DNA of 8,145 nucleotides from Gammaproteobacteria bacterium (lineage in GTDB: Bacteria > Pseudomonadota > Gammaproteobacteria > Pseudomonadales > Azotimanducaceae), in contig VXNE01000241.1 in the NCBI GenBank assembly GCA_009840715.1, positions 4,303-12,447 of the forward strand, in the 5' to 3' direction. A program made the position numbers and the translations under genes. This document shows, piece by piece, positions 1-5,716 of the stretch; the first letter of the stretch is position 1, and the number at the start of each line of letters is the position of its first letter. The notes under the pieces were generated by a model. The model was not told where the DNA came from, did no database searches, and saw nothing but the letters and a program-made list of their open reading frames with translations.

Positions 1-609
1 CGCGCCGCGACCGCCGACAACCCGTTTCCGCTGGCTGACGGTCACGGCGACCCGGAGTTGCACGCCGACGGACGCAAGCAGGCGCAGCAGGTCGGCGAGC
101 GGCTGAAGGGCCTGCCGATCTCGGCGGTCTACGTCACCAACCTGCAGCGTACCGCGGAGACGGCGGCGCCGCTCTGCCGGCACCTCGGCCTCGACCCGAT
201 CGTGGAAGCGGACCTGCGCGAGGTGTTCCTGGGGGAGTGGGACGGCGGGCTGATGCGCATCAAGGCCGCCGAGAACCACCCCATCATGCAACGCGTTCGC
301 GCGGAGCAGCGTTGGGACGTCATTCCCGGCGCGGAGTCGAACGCCGCGCTGGACGAACGCATCGGCCGCGGACTGCGGCGCGTCGCGGCCAACCATCCGG
401 ACGAGCTGGTGGTCGCCGTCGTGCACGGCGGCGTGATCGCCCGCGTCATGGCGATGGCCACCGGCGCCGAACCGTTCGCGTTCGCCGGGGCCGACAATGG
501 CTCCATCAGTCACATCGTGATGTCCGCCGAGGCCATCCTCGTGCGGCGCTTCAACGACTGCTCGCACCTGACGGAGGGGTTTGGCGCGGTCCGTTCACAG
601 ATGACGTGA
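1..609 (+). CDS. Histidine phosphatase superfamily protein (phosphoglycerate-mutase-like), 5' end outside window
   Basis: Probable phosphohydrolase of the histidine phosphatase (PGAM/SixA/CobC-like) superfamily; substrate unknown, no signal peptide visible. The frame is open from base 1, so the gene begins upstream and the N-terminal RHG motif carrying the phosphorylated His is not visible. What remains fits the fold: an L-x-x-x-G-R-x-Q-A segment (codons from about 58), a Q-R-T-A-E-T-A segment (about 145-165) supplying the usual Arg and Thr, an R-E-x-F-L-G-E-W-D-G segment (about 217-246) with the acidic residue, and the second catalytic His in V-V-H-G-G-V (His codon 424-426). The gene ends at TGA 607-609. 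The TTG at 58 is an internal Leu, not a start, because recognisable coding sequence precedes it. It lies 69 bp before the dioxygenase gene on the same strand, so a shared transcript is possible but not shown. The superfamily call is firm; the specific substrate is not assignable. Confidence 0.88.
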   Translation, partial: RAATADNPFPLADGHGDPELHADGRKQAQQVGERLKGLPISAVYVTNLQRTAETAAPLCRHLGLDPIVEADLREVFLGEWDGGLMRIKAAENHPIMQRVRAEQRWDVIPGAESNAALDERIGRGLRRVAANHPDELVVAVVHGGVIARVMAMATGAEPFAFAGADNGSISHIVMSAEAILVRRFNDCSHLTEGFGAVRSQMT

Positions 610-643
610 TGCCAACGGTGAGCAACCAAACGATGGTATGGTT

Positions 644-660
644 CCGGCAATCCCTGCCGG
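644..660 (+). other. Small perfect hairpin between phosphatase and dioxygenase genes
   Basis: CCGGCA (644-649) and TGCCGG (655-660) form a perfect 6-bp G/C-rich stem around a 5-nt ATCCC loop. It begins 34 bp after the phosphatase stop and ends 18 bp before the dioxygenase ATG. There is no U-tract, so it is not a canonical intrinsic terminator; a leader hairpin or chance are alternatives. Just upstream, TATGGT (637-642) preceded by TG (634-635) resembles an extended -10 element for the dioxygenase gene, but I see no good -35. No clear Shine-Dalgarno precedes 679. Confidence 0.3.
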
Positions 661-678
661 CCTGACGGTTCACTTTCG

Positions 679-1857
679 ATGAGCGAAGCAACGACGGTCG
701 AACACACGACGACGGCCCCGTCCGCGGCCGAACATGCGGCGGCAATGGCCCGGTACACCGCGGAGGGCGAGTCCCGCGCCCGCGTCATCGGCAACCGCGG
801 ACCCATCCGCTTCGATGCGCCCGGCCGGCTCGCGCAGGACATCCTCGACGCCTACTGGCAGCATGGGTTCTACGTCTTCGAGAACGTGATCCGCGCCGAG
901 GAACTCGCCGAACTGCGCGCCGCGATGACCGACACGCTCGATCGCGCCCCCGTCGCCCGGGACGCCGACGTCGACGCCCGGGGCCGGCCCGCGCTCGGGC
1001 TCGAGTTCGAGCGGCCGAGCTTCACGTTCGTCCCGCCCCTTACCGATCCCTGGGGCGGCACGAAGCACCTCGGCGGCCGGCACCAGTCCAAGATGACCGA
1101 ACCCGTCCCCGCCACGGACGCGCCGGAGCAGGTCGTCTACATGGTCTACGGCATGTGCCAGACGATGGAGCCGGCGCTGCGCCTGTACGGACACCCGCAA
1201 CTGCTCGCCATCGCCGAGAACATCAACGGTCCCGACTTCACCCCGTTCAACGACGCGATCTTCGTCAAGCAGCCCGGCCTCGGCGGCTCCGTCGCCTGGC
1301 ACCAGGATGGGCTCACGCACTGGACCGCGCCGAACTGGGACGAGGGCATCCACGGCTTCAACTTCCAGGTGCAGCTCTACGCCACGACGCCGGGGAGCTG
1401 CCTCTGGGTCGTCCCGGGCACGCACAAGCTGGGGAAGGTCGACATCAAGGGGATGGTCGCGGAGAACGGCGGGTCGGACCGCCTCCCGGACGCCGTGCCG
1501 CTGGCGTGCGAGCCCGGCGACGTCACGATGGTCAATCGGCAGCTGCTGCACGCCTCGTTCGCCAACACGTCCCGCGACCTGCGCATCTCGATGACCTTCG
1601 GCTTTCACCGCCGGTCTTCCGTGCTCGGCGCCAAGGGTGCACTCACCAACATGGAGCCCGTGGTCTACGACGAGGAGCGGATCTTCGACCGGTCCGCGGT
1701 GATCGCGGTGGCCGTCGACGCGCGGCGCCAGCGCTTCCCCGACGAAACGTCGTATGTCTACCAGCCGTTCGCGGGACTCGAGGACGAGTATCGGTGGAGC
1801 CAGGAGACCTACGAGCGGGTCATCCGGGACTACAACACGAAGGATCTCGGGATCTAG
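679..1857 (+). CDS. Phytanoyl-CoA dioxygenase (PhyH) family Fe(II)/2-oxoglutarate oxygenase
   Basis: Predicted cytosolic non-haem iron oxygenase that couples 2-oxoglutarate decarboxylation to hydroxylation of an organic substrate. The 392-residue product carries the double-stranded beta-helix signature: iron ligands in W-H-Q-D-G (H208, D210) and a distal His in Q-L-L-H-A-S (H291), then R302, exactly 11 residues later. From memory that equals the H264/R275 spacing of human phytanoyl-CoA hydroxylase, with the Arg binding the 2-oxoglutarate carboxylate. The core spans about residues 50-310; the N-terminus (1-45) is Ala/Thr/Glu-rich and low in complexity, and about 80 residues follow the core, making the protein longer than many family members. 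ATG 679 is used because coding character begins there, though the ribosome site is weak. The real substrate may not be phytanoyl-CoA: bacterial PhyH proteins act on fatty acids, halogenated metabolites, phosphonates, ectoine and natural products. Family confidence is high, substrate confidence nil. Confidence 0.93.
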   Translation: MSEATTVEHTTTAPSAAEHAAAMARYTAEGESRARVIGNRGPIRFDAPGRLAQDILDAYWQHGFYVFENVIRAEELAELRAAMTDTLDRAPVARDADVDARGRPALGLEFERPSFTFVPPLTDPWGGTKHLGGRHQSKMTEPVPATDAPEQVVYMVYGMCQTMEPALRLYGHPQLLAIAENINGPDFTPFNDAIFVKQPGLGGSVAWHQDGLTHWTAPNWDEGIHGFNFQVQLYATTPGSCLWVVPGTHKLGKVDIKGMVAENGGSDRLPDAVPLACEPGDVTMVNRQLLHASFANTSRDLRISMTFGFHRRSSVLGAKGALTNMEPVVYDEERIFDRSAVIAVAVDARRQRFPDETSYVYQPFAGLEDEYRWSQETYERVIRDYNTKDLGI

Positions 1858-2056
1858 CGCGAGCTTCGCCCGCGTTGGGGAGTTCGCTGCCGCGAAACTC
1901 CTGCGTCGCCTGCACGCGAGCTGCCAACAACGGTGTCAGATAGCGTGCCAAGGAAACGTATCGTATCCGCGAAAGCTTCTTTTATTCAATCGGTTATGGT
2001 GCCAAACCCGGTGTCAAACAAGCTGTCGGGATAACGAGCCGAACTAGGCGCGGACG
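1858..2056. other. Convergent intergenic region, no gene seen
   Basis: This 199-bp gap separates the 3' ends of the dioxygenase (+) and the PIN toxin (-). It is visibly richer in A/T than the genes (notably 1954-1997) and holds the 12-bp repeats described separately. AAGCTT (1973-1978) followed by CTTTTATT is T-rich but lacks a convincing stem, so I do not call a terminator. No convincing ORF or tRNA was seen; a short arginine-rich plus-strand frame through it is a shadow. Confidence 0.6.
1920..2033 (+). repeat. Two blocks of three degenerate 12-bp tandem repeats (consensus GGTGYCAAAC)
   Basis: Block 1 units start at 1920 (GCTGCCAACAAC), 1932 (GGTGTCAGATAG) and 1944 (CGTGCCAAGGAA). Block 2 units start at 1998 (GGTGCCAAACCC), 2010 (GGTGTCAAACAA) and 2022 (GCTGTCGGGATA). 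Units within a block are spaced exactly 12 bp; blocks are 54 bp apart from the third unit to the fourth. The two best copies, 1998 and 2010, match at 9 of the first 10 bases, while 2022 is poor. Block 2 is bracketed by the 5-bp inverted pair GTTAT (1993-1997) and ATAAC (2031-2035). This may be a REP/MITE-like element, a protein-binding array or a decayed element end. The period is seen; the identity is unknown. Confidence 0.4.
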
Positions 2057-2437
2057 TCACGCAGCCAGCGTCTCGACCTCATAGCGCGACAGCCGTTCGT
2101 CGCGAGTGACGAGGACAAGCCCCTCGATCTGAGCCTGGGCCACGAGCATGCGATCGAAGGGGTCCCGATGGTGCATCGGAAGACTCCCAGCCCTTTCAGC
2201 ATGGCGAAACAGCAGAGGCAGCGGGCCGAAACCGGCATCCTCGACAACCAACTCCATGTCGTCCGGAGCACGCAGCTTCCCGAGAGCGCGCTTGATCGCG
2301 ATCTCCCAACCGGTGACGGCACTGACGAGGACTTCGTTTCGACCCGCCGCGATGGCCTGCCGGGCTTCCTCTCGCAGTCGCCCTTCGTCCGTCAACCACC
2401 ACAGGACTACGTGCGTGTCCAGCAGCAGCCTCGACAT
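2057..2437 (-). CDS. PIN-domain ribonuclease toxin, VapC-like (Sll0205-type)
   Basis: Predicted toxin of a type II toxin-antitoxin pair: a Mg/Mn-dependent RNase that cleaves RNA when freed from its antitoxin. The 126-residue protein is nearly all PIN domain. Visible acidic metal ligands are D7 in L-L-L-D-T-H, E45 in W-E-I-A-I-K, D92 in H-H-R-D-P-F-D-R (with D95), and D113 in T-R-D-E-R-L. The W-E-I-A-I-K and H-R-D-P-F-D-R signatures mark the branch usually paired with Phd-type rather than AbrB-type antitoxins. The ATG (2435-2437) shares its A with the last base of the antitoxin TGA, implying translational coupling. All active-site acids are intact, so it is probably functional. The RNA target cannot be predicted. 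It converges with the dioxygenase gene and has no evident metabolic link to its neighbours. Confidence 0.92.
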   Translation of the reverse strand: MSRLLLDTHVVLWWLTDEGRLREEARQAIAAGRNEVLVSAVTGWEIAIKRALGKLRAPDDMELVVEDAGFGPLPLLFRHAERAGSLPMHHRDPFDRMLVAQAQIEGLVLVTRDERLSRYEVETLAA

Positions 2438-2691
2438 CAGTCGTCGTCATCCGGAGAGATGCGCGACTCGTAGAAGTCGTCGATGATGTCCGGTGGAGTC
2501 TCGTCGAAATCGGGAGCGATCCAGATCCGGCCTTTCAGCGCACCCGGCTTCCGATCCGGCATCGGCTCGCGATAGGGTTCGAGGCGGAGATAGGGCTCGC
2601 CGGCCTTCGCGATGACGACCTCTTCTCCCGCCCAAGCGAGCTTGCCGAGCCGCGAGAGCTGGGACTTCGCCTCGTGCATGTTCACCTGCAT
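2437..2691 (-). CDS. Phd/YefM-family antitoxin
   Basis: Predicted antitoxin partner of the adjacent PIN toxin, and autorepressor of the pair. The 84-residue protein begins M-Q-V-N-M-H-E-A-K-S-Q-L-S-R, the typical Phd/YefM N-terminus (DNA-binding and dimerising part, about residues 1-45, including V-V-I-A-K-A-G-E-P). The C-terminal half is acidic and probably unstructured (D-F-D-E-T-P-P-D-I-I-D-D-F-Y, ending D-D-D-D), as expected for a segment that wraps around and neutralises the toxin. ATG 2691 is chosen over Met5 because the family N-terminus is complete from there and AGGTG (2696-2700) lies 4 nt upstream. TGA 2437-2439 overlaps the toxin start by one base. The antitoxin-then-toxin order and coupling are the usual arrangement that yields excess antitoxin. 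Confidence 0.9.
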   Translation of the reverse strand: MQVNMHEAKSQLSRLGKLAWAGEEVVIAKAGEPYLRLEPYREPMPDRKPGALKGRIWIAPDFDETPPDIIDDFYESRISPDDDD

Positions 2692-2749
2692 CTCGCACCT
2701 TGGCCTAGCTAAGTCTAGCTAGTATCACGCGCCTGGACGCGCGGTGCAA
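2692..2749 (-). promoter_or_regulatory. Promoter and ribosome site of the toxin-antitoxin operon
   Basis: On the minus strand, TTGCAC (2744-2749) and GATACT (2721-2726) are separated by exactly 17 bp and could serve as -35 and -10 elements; each is an imperfect sigma70 match (3/6 and 4/6). Transcription would start near 2714, giving a leader of about 23 nt with AGGTG (2696-2700) before the antitoxin ATG. The whole module is thus self-contained between neighbouring genes. The spacer contains the inverted repeat CGCGC (2728-2732) / GCGCG (2739-2743). The promoter is inferred from sequence and spacing only. Confidence 0.45.
2705..2722. promoter_or_regulatory. Candidate antitoxin operator: paired CTAGCTA repeats
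   Basis: CTAGCTA occurs at 2705-2711 and again at 2715-2721, 10 bp apart, so both copies face the same side of the helix. The second copy is part of the 8-bp palindrome CTAGCTAG (2715-2722); the first is a one-mismatch version (CTAGCTAA). They overlap the proposed -10 and start point of the toxin-antitoxin promoter. This is the expected place for cooperative binding of a Phd/YefM antitoxin dimer and conditional autorepression. The repeats are seen directly; their role is inferred. Confidence 0.5.
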
Positions 2750-2770
2750 CGTCCGTCGTACGATGCACGA

Positions 2771-3604
2771 TCAGACTTCCGCCAGCTCGCGCCAGGCCTC
2801 CTGCATCTTCCCAAGATGTTCCCCCGGCGCGAGCCCACCGCCGAGCGTCCGCAGGCAGAGGTGCGTCAGCCCCTTCTCCCGCCAGCCACGGACGCGGTCC
2901 TTCCATTCCGGAGCGCGTGGGCCGACAACGGCCACGCCGGCCTCCGCGCCGATTTCCGTGGGATCGCGCCCGGCAGCGAGGGCCGCCGCATCGATGTCCG
3001 CCTTGATGCCGGGGAACTCTTCGGGCGAGCACAGCACGAACCAGCCGTCCGCCTGTCGGCCGATGCGCCGGCGGATACGCGCCGCCGGCACGCCGCTCGC
3101 GCCGATCCACACCAGGATTGGCCGCTGCACGGGCAGGGGCGACAGTCCCGCGCCGCGTACCGTGTCCCATCGCCCCTCGAAGTCGACTTGCTCCTGCGTC
3201 CACAACGCCCGCATCAGTTCGAGCTGCTCCTCGACCCGCGCGCCCCGCGTGCCGAAGTCCTGGTTCAGCGCCGCATACTCGTCCGCGCTGCCGCCCACGC
3301 CGACGCCGAGCCTTACGCGGCCCCCGGTCAGGACATCGAGCTCCGCCGTCTGCTTGGCGAGGAGCACGGTCTGCCGCGCGGGCGTAACGATCACGGACGG
3401 CACCAGTTCGATGCGCTCCGTGACCGCGGCGACCCAGGCGAGCAGCATCATCGGTTCGTGCAGCGCGCCGCTCCCCGGGCGCAGCACCTGGTCCGGCACG
3501 CGCAGGTGCGCGTAGCCGATCTCGTCCGCCGCCTGCGCGAATTCCCGGATTGCGCCCATGTCGTTGCCGAGCTCCCGCACCGGGAGCGAAACGCCCACCC
3601 TCAT
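2771..3604 (-). CDS. LLM-class (luciferase-like) flavin-dependent oxidoreductase
   Basis: Predicted TIM-barrel flavin enzyme of the bacterial luciferase-like monooxygenase / F420-dependent reductase superfamily, 277 residues, cytosolic. Family features: start M-R-V-G-V-S-L-P; V-P-S-V-I-V-T-P-A-R (68-77); L-D-V-L-T-G-G-R-V-R-L-G-V-G-V-G (89-104); a helix at about 114-136 with Q-L-E-L-M-R-A-L-W; and R-P-I-L-V-W-I-G-A-S-G (161-171) leading to A-D-G-W (185-188). These resemble the short (about 280-300 aa) members often described as F420-dependent; whether FMN or F420 is used cannot be decided here. ATG 3604 is chosen because a perfect AAGGAGGT (3608-3615) lies 3 nt upstream and the family N-terminus starts there; an earlier in-frame ATG at 3703 would add 33 unrelated residues reading through the intergenic hairpins. 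It is divergent from the SDR/CoA-transferase operon. It could oxygenate or reduce the same substrate, but no sequence evidence fixes that. Confidence 0.88.
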   Translation of the reverse strand: MRVGVSLPVRELGNDMGAIREFAQAADEIGYAHLRVPDQVLRPGSGALHEPMMLLAWVAAVTERIELVPSVIVTPARQTVLLAKQTAELDVLTGGRVRLGVGVGGSADEYAALNQDFGTRGARVEEQLELMRALWTQEQVDFEGRWDTVRGAGLSPLPVQRPILVWIGASGVPAARIRRRIGRQADGWFVLCSPEEFPGIKADIDAAALAAGRDPTEIGAEAGVAVVGPRAPEWKDRVRGWREKGLTHLCLRTLGGGLAPGEHLGKMQEAWRELAEV

Positions 3605-3718
3605 TCGACCTCCTTGAACGTCCTGTAGAATCGGCCGCTTGCCCGCGCAAGCGCCTCTTTCAGCGTAAGCGACCCGCGACTGTCGGGTCCATGGGCACCG
3701 CAAATCAGGGGGAACTCC
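3605..3718. promoter_or_regulatory. Divergent promoter region with two hairpins
   Basis: These 114 bp lie between the flavin oxidoreductase (-) and the SDR operon (+), so both promoters must be here or inside the flanking genes. TAGAAT (3626-3631, plus strand) is a 5/6 match to a -10 box and would give an SDR leader of about 80 nt, but no good -35 lies at the right distance. Two inverted repeats stand out: CGCTTGC (3636-3642) / GCAAGCG (3647-3653), a perfect 7-bp stem with a 4-nt loop; and GACCCG (3671-3676) / CGGGTC (3684-3689) with a 7-nt loop. They could be operators for a shared regulator or leader structures. The SDR ribosome site is AGGGGGA (3707-3713), 5 nt before its ATG. Confidence 0.4.
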
Positions 3719-4522
3719 ATGCAGGATCTCTTTTCCATCGAGGGCAAGACCGCGCTCGTGACGGGCGGCTCACGCGGCATCGGCGAGATGATCGCGGCCG
3801 GGTTCCTGGCGCACGGGGCCAAGGTCTACATCAGTTCCCGCAAGGCCGACGCCTGCGACGCCGCATGCGAGCGGCTCATGCAGGCCCACGGCGGTACCTG
3901 CGCCGCCCTGCCGGCGGACCTCTCCGGTCTCCCCGGCATCGAGGCCGTCGCCGCGGAGCTCGAACGCCGCGAGGAGCGGCTCGACATTCTGGTGAACAAC
4001 GCCGGGGCCGCCTGGGGCGCGCCCCTCGACGAGTTCCCGGAGAGCGGCTGGGACAAGGTGATGGACACCAACGTGAAGGGCGTGTTCTTCCTCACCCAGA
4101 AGCTCCTGCCCCTGCTGCGCAAGGCGGCTACCCACGAGCATCCGGCGCGCGTCATCAACGTCGGCTCCGTGGACGGCATCAAGACCCCGGTGTTCGACAA
4201 CTTCCCCTACGGTCCCTCCAAGGCGGCCCTGCATCACCTGACGCGCGTGCTGGCGGCGCACCTGGTGAAGGAGAACATCCTCGTCAACGCCATCGCGCCG
4301 GGTCCGTTCCCGACCTGGATGCTGAGCCTGGGCGTCGGCTTCGGCGGCGAGATCGAAGGCGAGGGCGCTGACTGGGAGGCGGTCGGCGCCGGGAACCCGC
4401 GCGGACGCGTCGGCACGGCAGAGGACATCGCCGGGCTCGCCATCTTCCTGAGTTCCCGGGCCGGCGCCTACACGGTGGGCGAGACGATCACCTGCGACGG
4501 CGGCGCCGTCGCCGCTTCCTGA
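3719..4522 (+). CDS. Short-chain dehydrogenase/reductase (SDR), RhlG/FabG-like
   Basis: Predicted NAD(P)-dependent classical SDR, 267 residues, interconverting an alcohol and a ketone. Landmarks in order: Rossmann T-G-G-S-R-G-I-G (15-22); N-N-A-G (93-96); N118; catalytic S150 in N-V-G-S-V-D-G; Y164 and K168 in Y-G-P-S-K; and the C-terminal C-D-G-G dimer segment. R19 together with S-S-R-K (39-42) after the second strand favours NADPH. The N-terminal run G-F-L-A-H-G-A-K-V-Y-I-S-S-R-K-A recalls, from memory, the RhlG-type 3-oxoacyl reductase branch, but substrate cannot be inferred. ATG 3719 has a good ribosome site (AGGGGGA). It is the first gene of an operon, with only 15 bp separating it from the next gene. 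Its job is probably to oxidise or reduce a hydroxy/keto group of the compound handled by the CoA-transferases. Confidence 0.92.
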   Translation: MQDLFSIEGKTALVTGGSRGIGEMIAAGFLAHGAKVYISSRKADACDAACERLMQAHGGTCAALPADLSGLPGIEAVAAELERREERLDILVNNAGAAWGAPLDEFPESGWDKVMDTNVKGVFFLTQKLLPLLRKAATHEHPARVINVGSVDGIKTPVFDNFPYGPSKAALHHLTRVLAAHLVKENILVNAIAPGPFPTWMLSLGVGFGGEIEGEGADWEAVGAGNPRGRVGTAEDIAGLAIFLSSRAGAYTVGETITCDGGAVAAS

Positions 4523-4537
4523 CCTCGCGCTTCGCTC

Positions 4538-5716
4538 GTGACCCACGGAGCGCTCGAGGGCGTTCGCGTCGTCGATCTCACGGACGAACGCGCGATCTAC
4601 GGGGCGAAGCTGCTGGCTGACCTCGGCGCCGATGTCGTGCGCCCGGAACCGCCCCAAGGCGACCCGCTACGCGACCGCGGCCCGCTCATGGACGGCGCAC
4701 CGACAGAGACGGGCTCGCTGTGGCATGCGTTCTTCGCCTCCTCGCGGCGCTTCTTCGCCGTCGACCCGGGCACGGACGCGGGTGCGGCGCAACTCCGGTT
4801 GCTGATCGACCGCGCCGACATCGTGCTCGCGAACACCGGCACGTTCGCCCTGGAGGCAGCGCAACTCGACGACGCGTGTGCCAGGCGGCCGGACCTGGTC
4901 GTCGTGGAGGTGTCCTCCTTCGGCCCCGACGGACCGTGGTCGGACTATCTCGCACCGGATCTGGTCGCCGGCGCGCTTGGGGGTGCGGTCGCCACGACAG
5001 GCGACGTGGACACGCCGCCGCTCAAGGCGTTCGGTGAGCTCAACTTCATGGTGTCCGGCGCGTACGCGGCCATCGCGGCGCTCGCGGGCCTCAACTGCGT
5101 CCGCCGTACCGGCGTCGGCCAGCGCATCCACGTACCCGTCCACGAGTGCATCGCATCCGCCCTCGAGCACGTGTTCATGTGGCACTGGTACCAGGACCAT
5201 ATCGGCGTGGCCAGGAAGCCCGTGCTCGAACGCCGCGGCAGCCTGCATTGGACGAACGCCTACCAGGTCATGGGCGCCGCCACCGGCGCCGTGATGGTGA
5301 CGCCGATCCCGGAGCTCGACGGACAGCTCGTCTGGCTGCTCGAGCACGGTCTCGGGGAGGAGCTCCTCGACGCCCGCCTGCAGCTCCCCGAGCACCGCCG
5401 CGAACTCCTCGACCGCCTGATGGACACGCTTCGGGAATGGGTGGCGTCGGAGGACCCCGAGGCCCTGTTCCTCGAGGCGCAGTCGCGCCACCTCCCGTAC
5501 GGGCACGTCAAGCGCCTCGACGAGGTCGCCGACAATCCACACCTGGCGGCGCGAGACTGGTGGGAGTCCTACCCCGTGGACGGGGAACGCGCGGTCCGGG
5601 GACCCGGTGCACCGTATCAGTTCAGCGCGACACCCTGGTCGGTCCGGTCCCCTGGCGACGCGGACCGTGATACCGACGAGATCCTCGACGCGATCGGCTG
5701 GGAGGACGGCCGGTGA
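4538..5716 (+). CDS. Family III CoA-transferase (CaiB/BaiF), subunit lacking the usual catalytic Asp
   Basis: 392-residue member of the CaiB/BaiF CoA-transferase family, which moves CoA between carboxylic acids. Family features: L-E-G-V-R-V-V-D-L (6-14), K-L-L-A-D-L-G-A-D-V-V-R-P-E (24-37), S-S-F-G-P-D-G-P-W (126-134) and G-V-G-Q-R-I-H-V-P-V-H-E near 192-203. In the active-site segment the family pattern is Asp, then Gly 4 residues later, then a run ending A-x-L. Here the Gly (G174) and following helix align, but the nucleophile position is F170, preceded by N169, with E167 three residues away. It may therefore be the non-catalytic partner of the next gene's product, as I recall for one subunit of BbsEF-type enzymes, or belong to a branch using another residue. 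The start is GTG 4538, with no clear Shine-Dalgarno; the preceding stop is 15 bp upstream, suggesting coupled translation. The last 4 bp overlap the next gene. Confidence 0.88.
   Translation: MTHGALEGVRVVDLTDERAIYGAKLLADLGADVVRPEPPQGDPLRDRGPLMDGAPTETGSLWHAFFASSRRFFAVDPGTDAGAAQLRLLIDRADIVLANTGTFALEAAQLDDACARRPDLVVVEVSSFGPDGPWSDYLAPDLVAGALGGAVATTGDVDTPPLKAFGELNFMVSGAYAAIAALAGLNCVRRTGVGQRIHVPVHECIASALEHVFMWHWYQDHIGVARKPVLERRGSLHWTNAYQVMGAATGAVMVTPIPELDGQLVWLLEHGLGEELLDARLQLPEHRRELLDRLMDTLREWVASEDPEALFLEAQSRHLPYGHVKRLDEVADNPHLAARDWWESYPVDGERAVRGPGAPYQFSATPWSVRSPGDADRDTDEILDAIGWEDGR

Noticed and set aside
58..60. TTG as start of the histidine phosphatase gene
   Set aside because: The frame is open to base 1 with plausible coding sequence, and the family's essential N-terminal RHG would be missing; the gene is truncated by the window instead.
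670..1608. Minus-strand open frame of 312 codons antisense to the dioxygenase
   Set aside because: Antisense shadow with no family motif; the plus strand encodes a PhyH protein with complete metal and cosubstrate ligands.
1920..2033. The repeats as a CRISPR array
   Set aside because: Units are 12 bp, degenerate and directly abutting with no unique spacers, and no cas gene is present.
3614..3631. TTGAAC (3614-3619) with TAGAAT (3626-3631) as a sigma70 promoter
   Set aside because: The boxes are only 6 bp apart, far from the usual 16-18, so they cannot act as a pair; TAGAAT remains a possible lone -10.
2715..3650. Minus-strand open frame of 311 codons over the flavin oxidoreductase
   Set aside because: Out-of-frame, Arg/Gly-rich shadow; the correct minus-strand frame has the luciferase-like motifs.
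3602..3703. Earlier ATG (3703) as start of the flavin oxidoreductase
   Set aside because: It adds 33 residues unlike the family and passes through the hairpin region, while ATG 3604 has a perfect AAGGAGGT just upstream and the expected N-terminus.
4667..5542. Minus-strand open frame of 291 codons antisense to the first CoA-transferase
   Set aside because: Compositionally a shadow, with no motif, and it covers a gene with strong family signatures.
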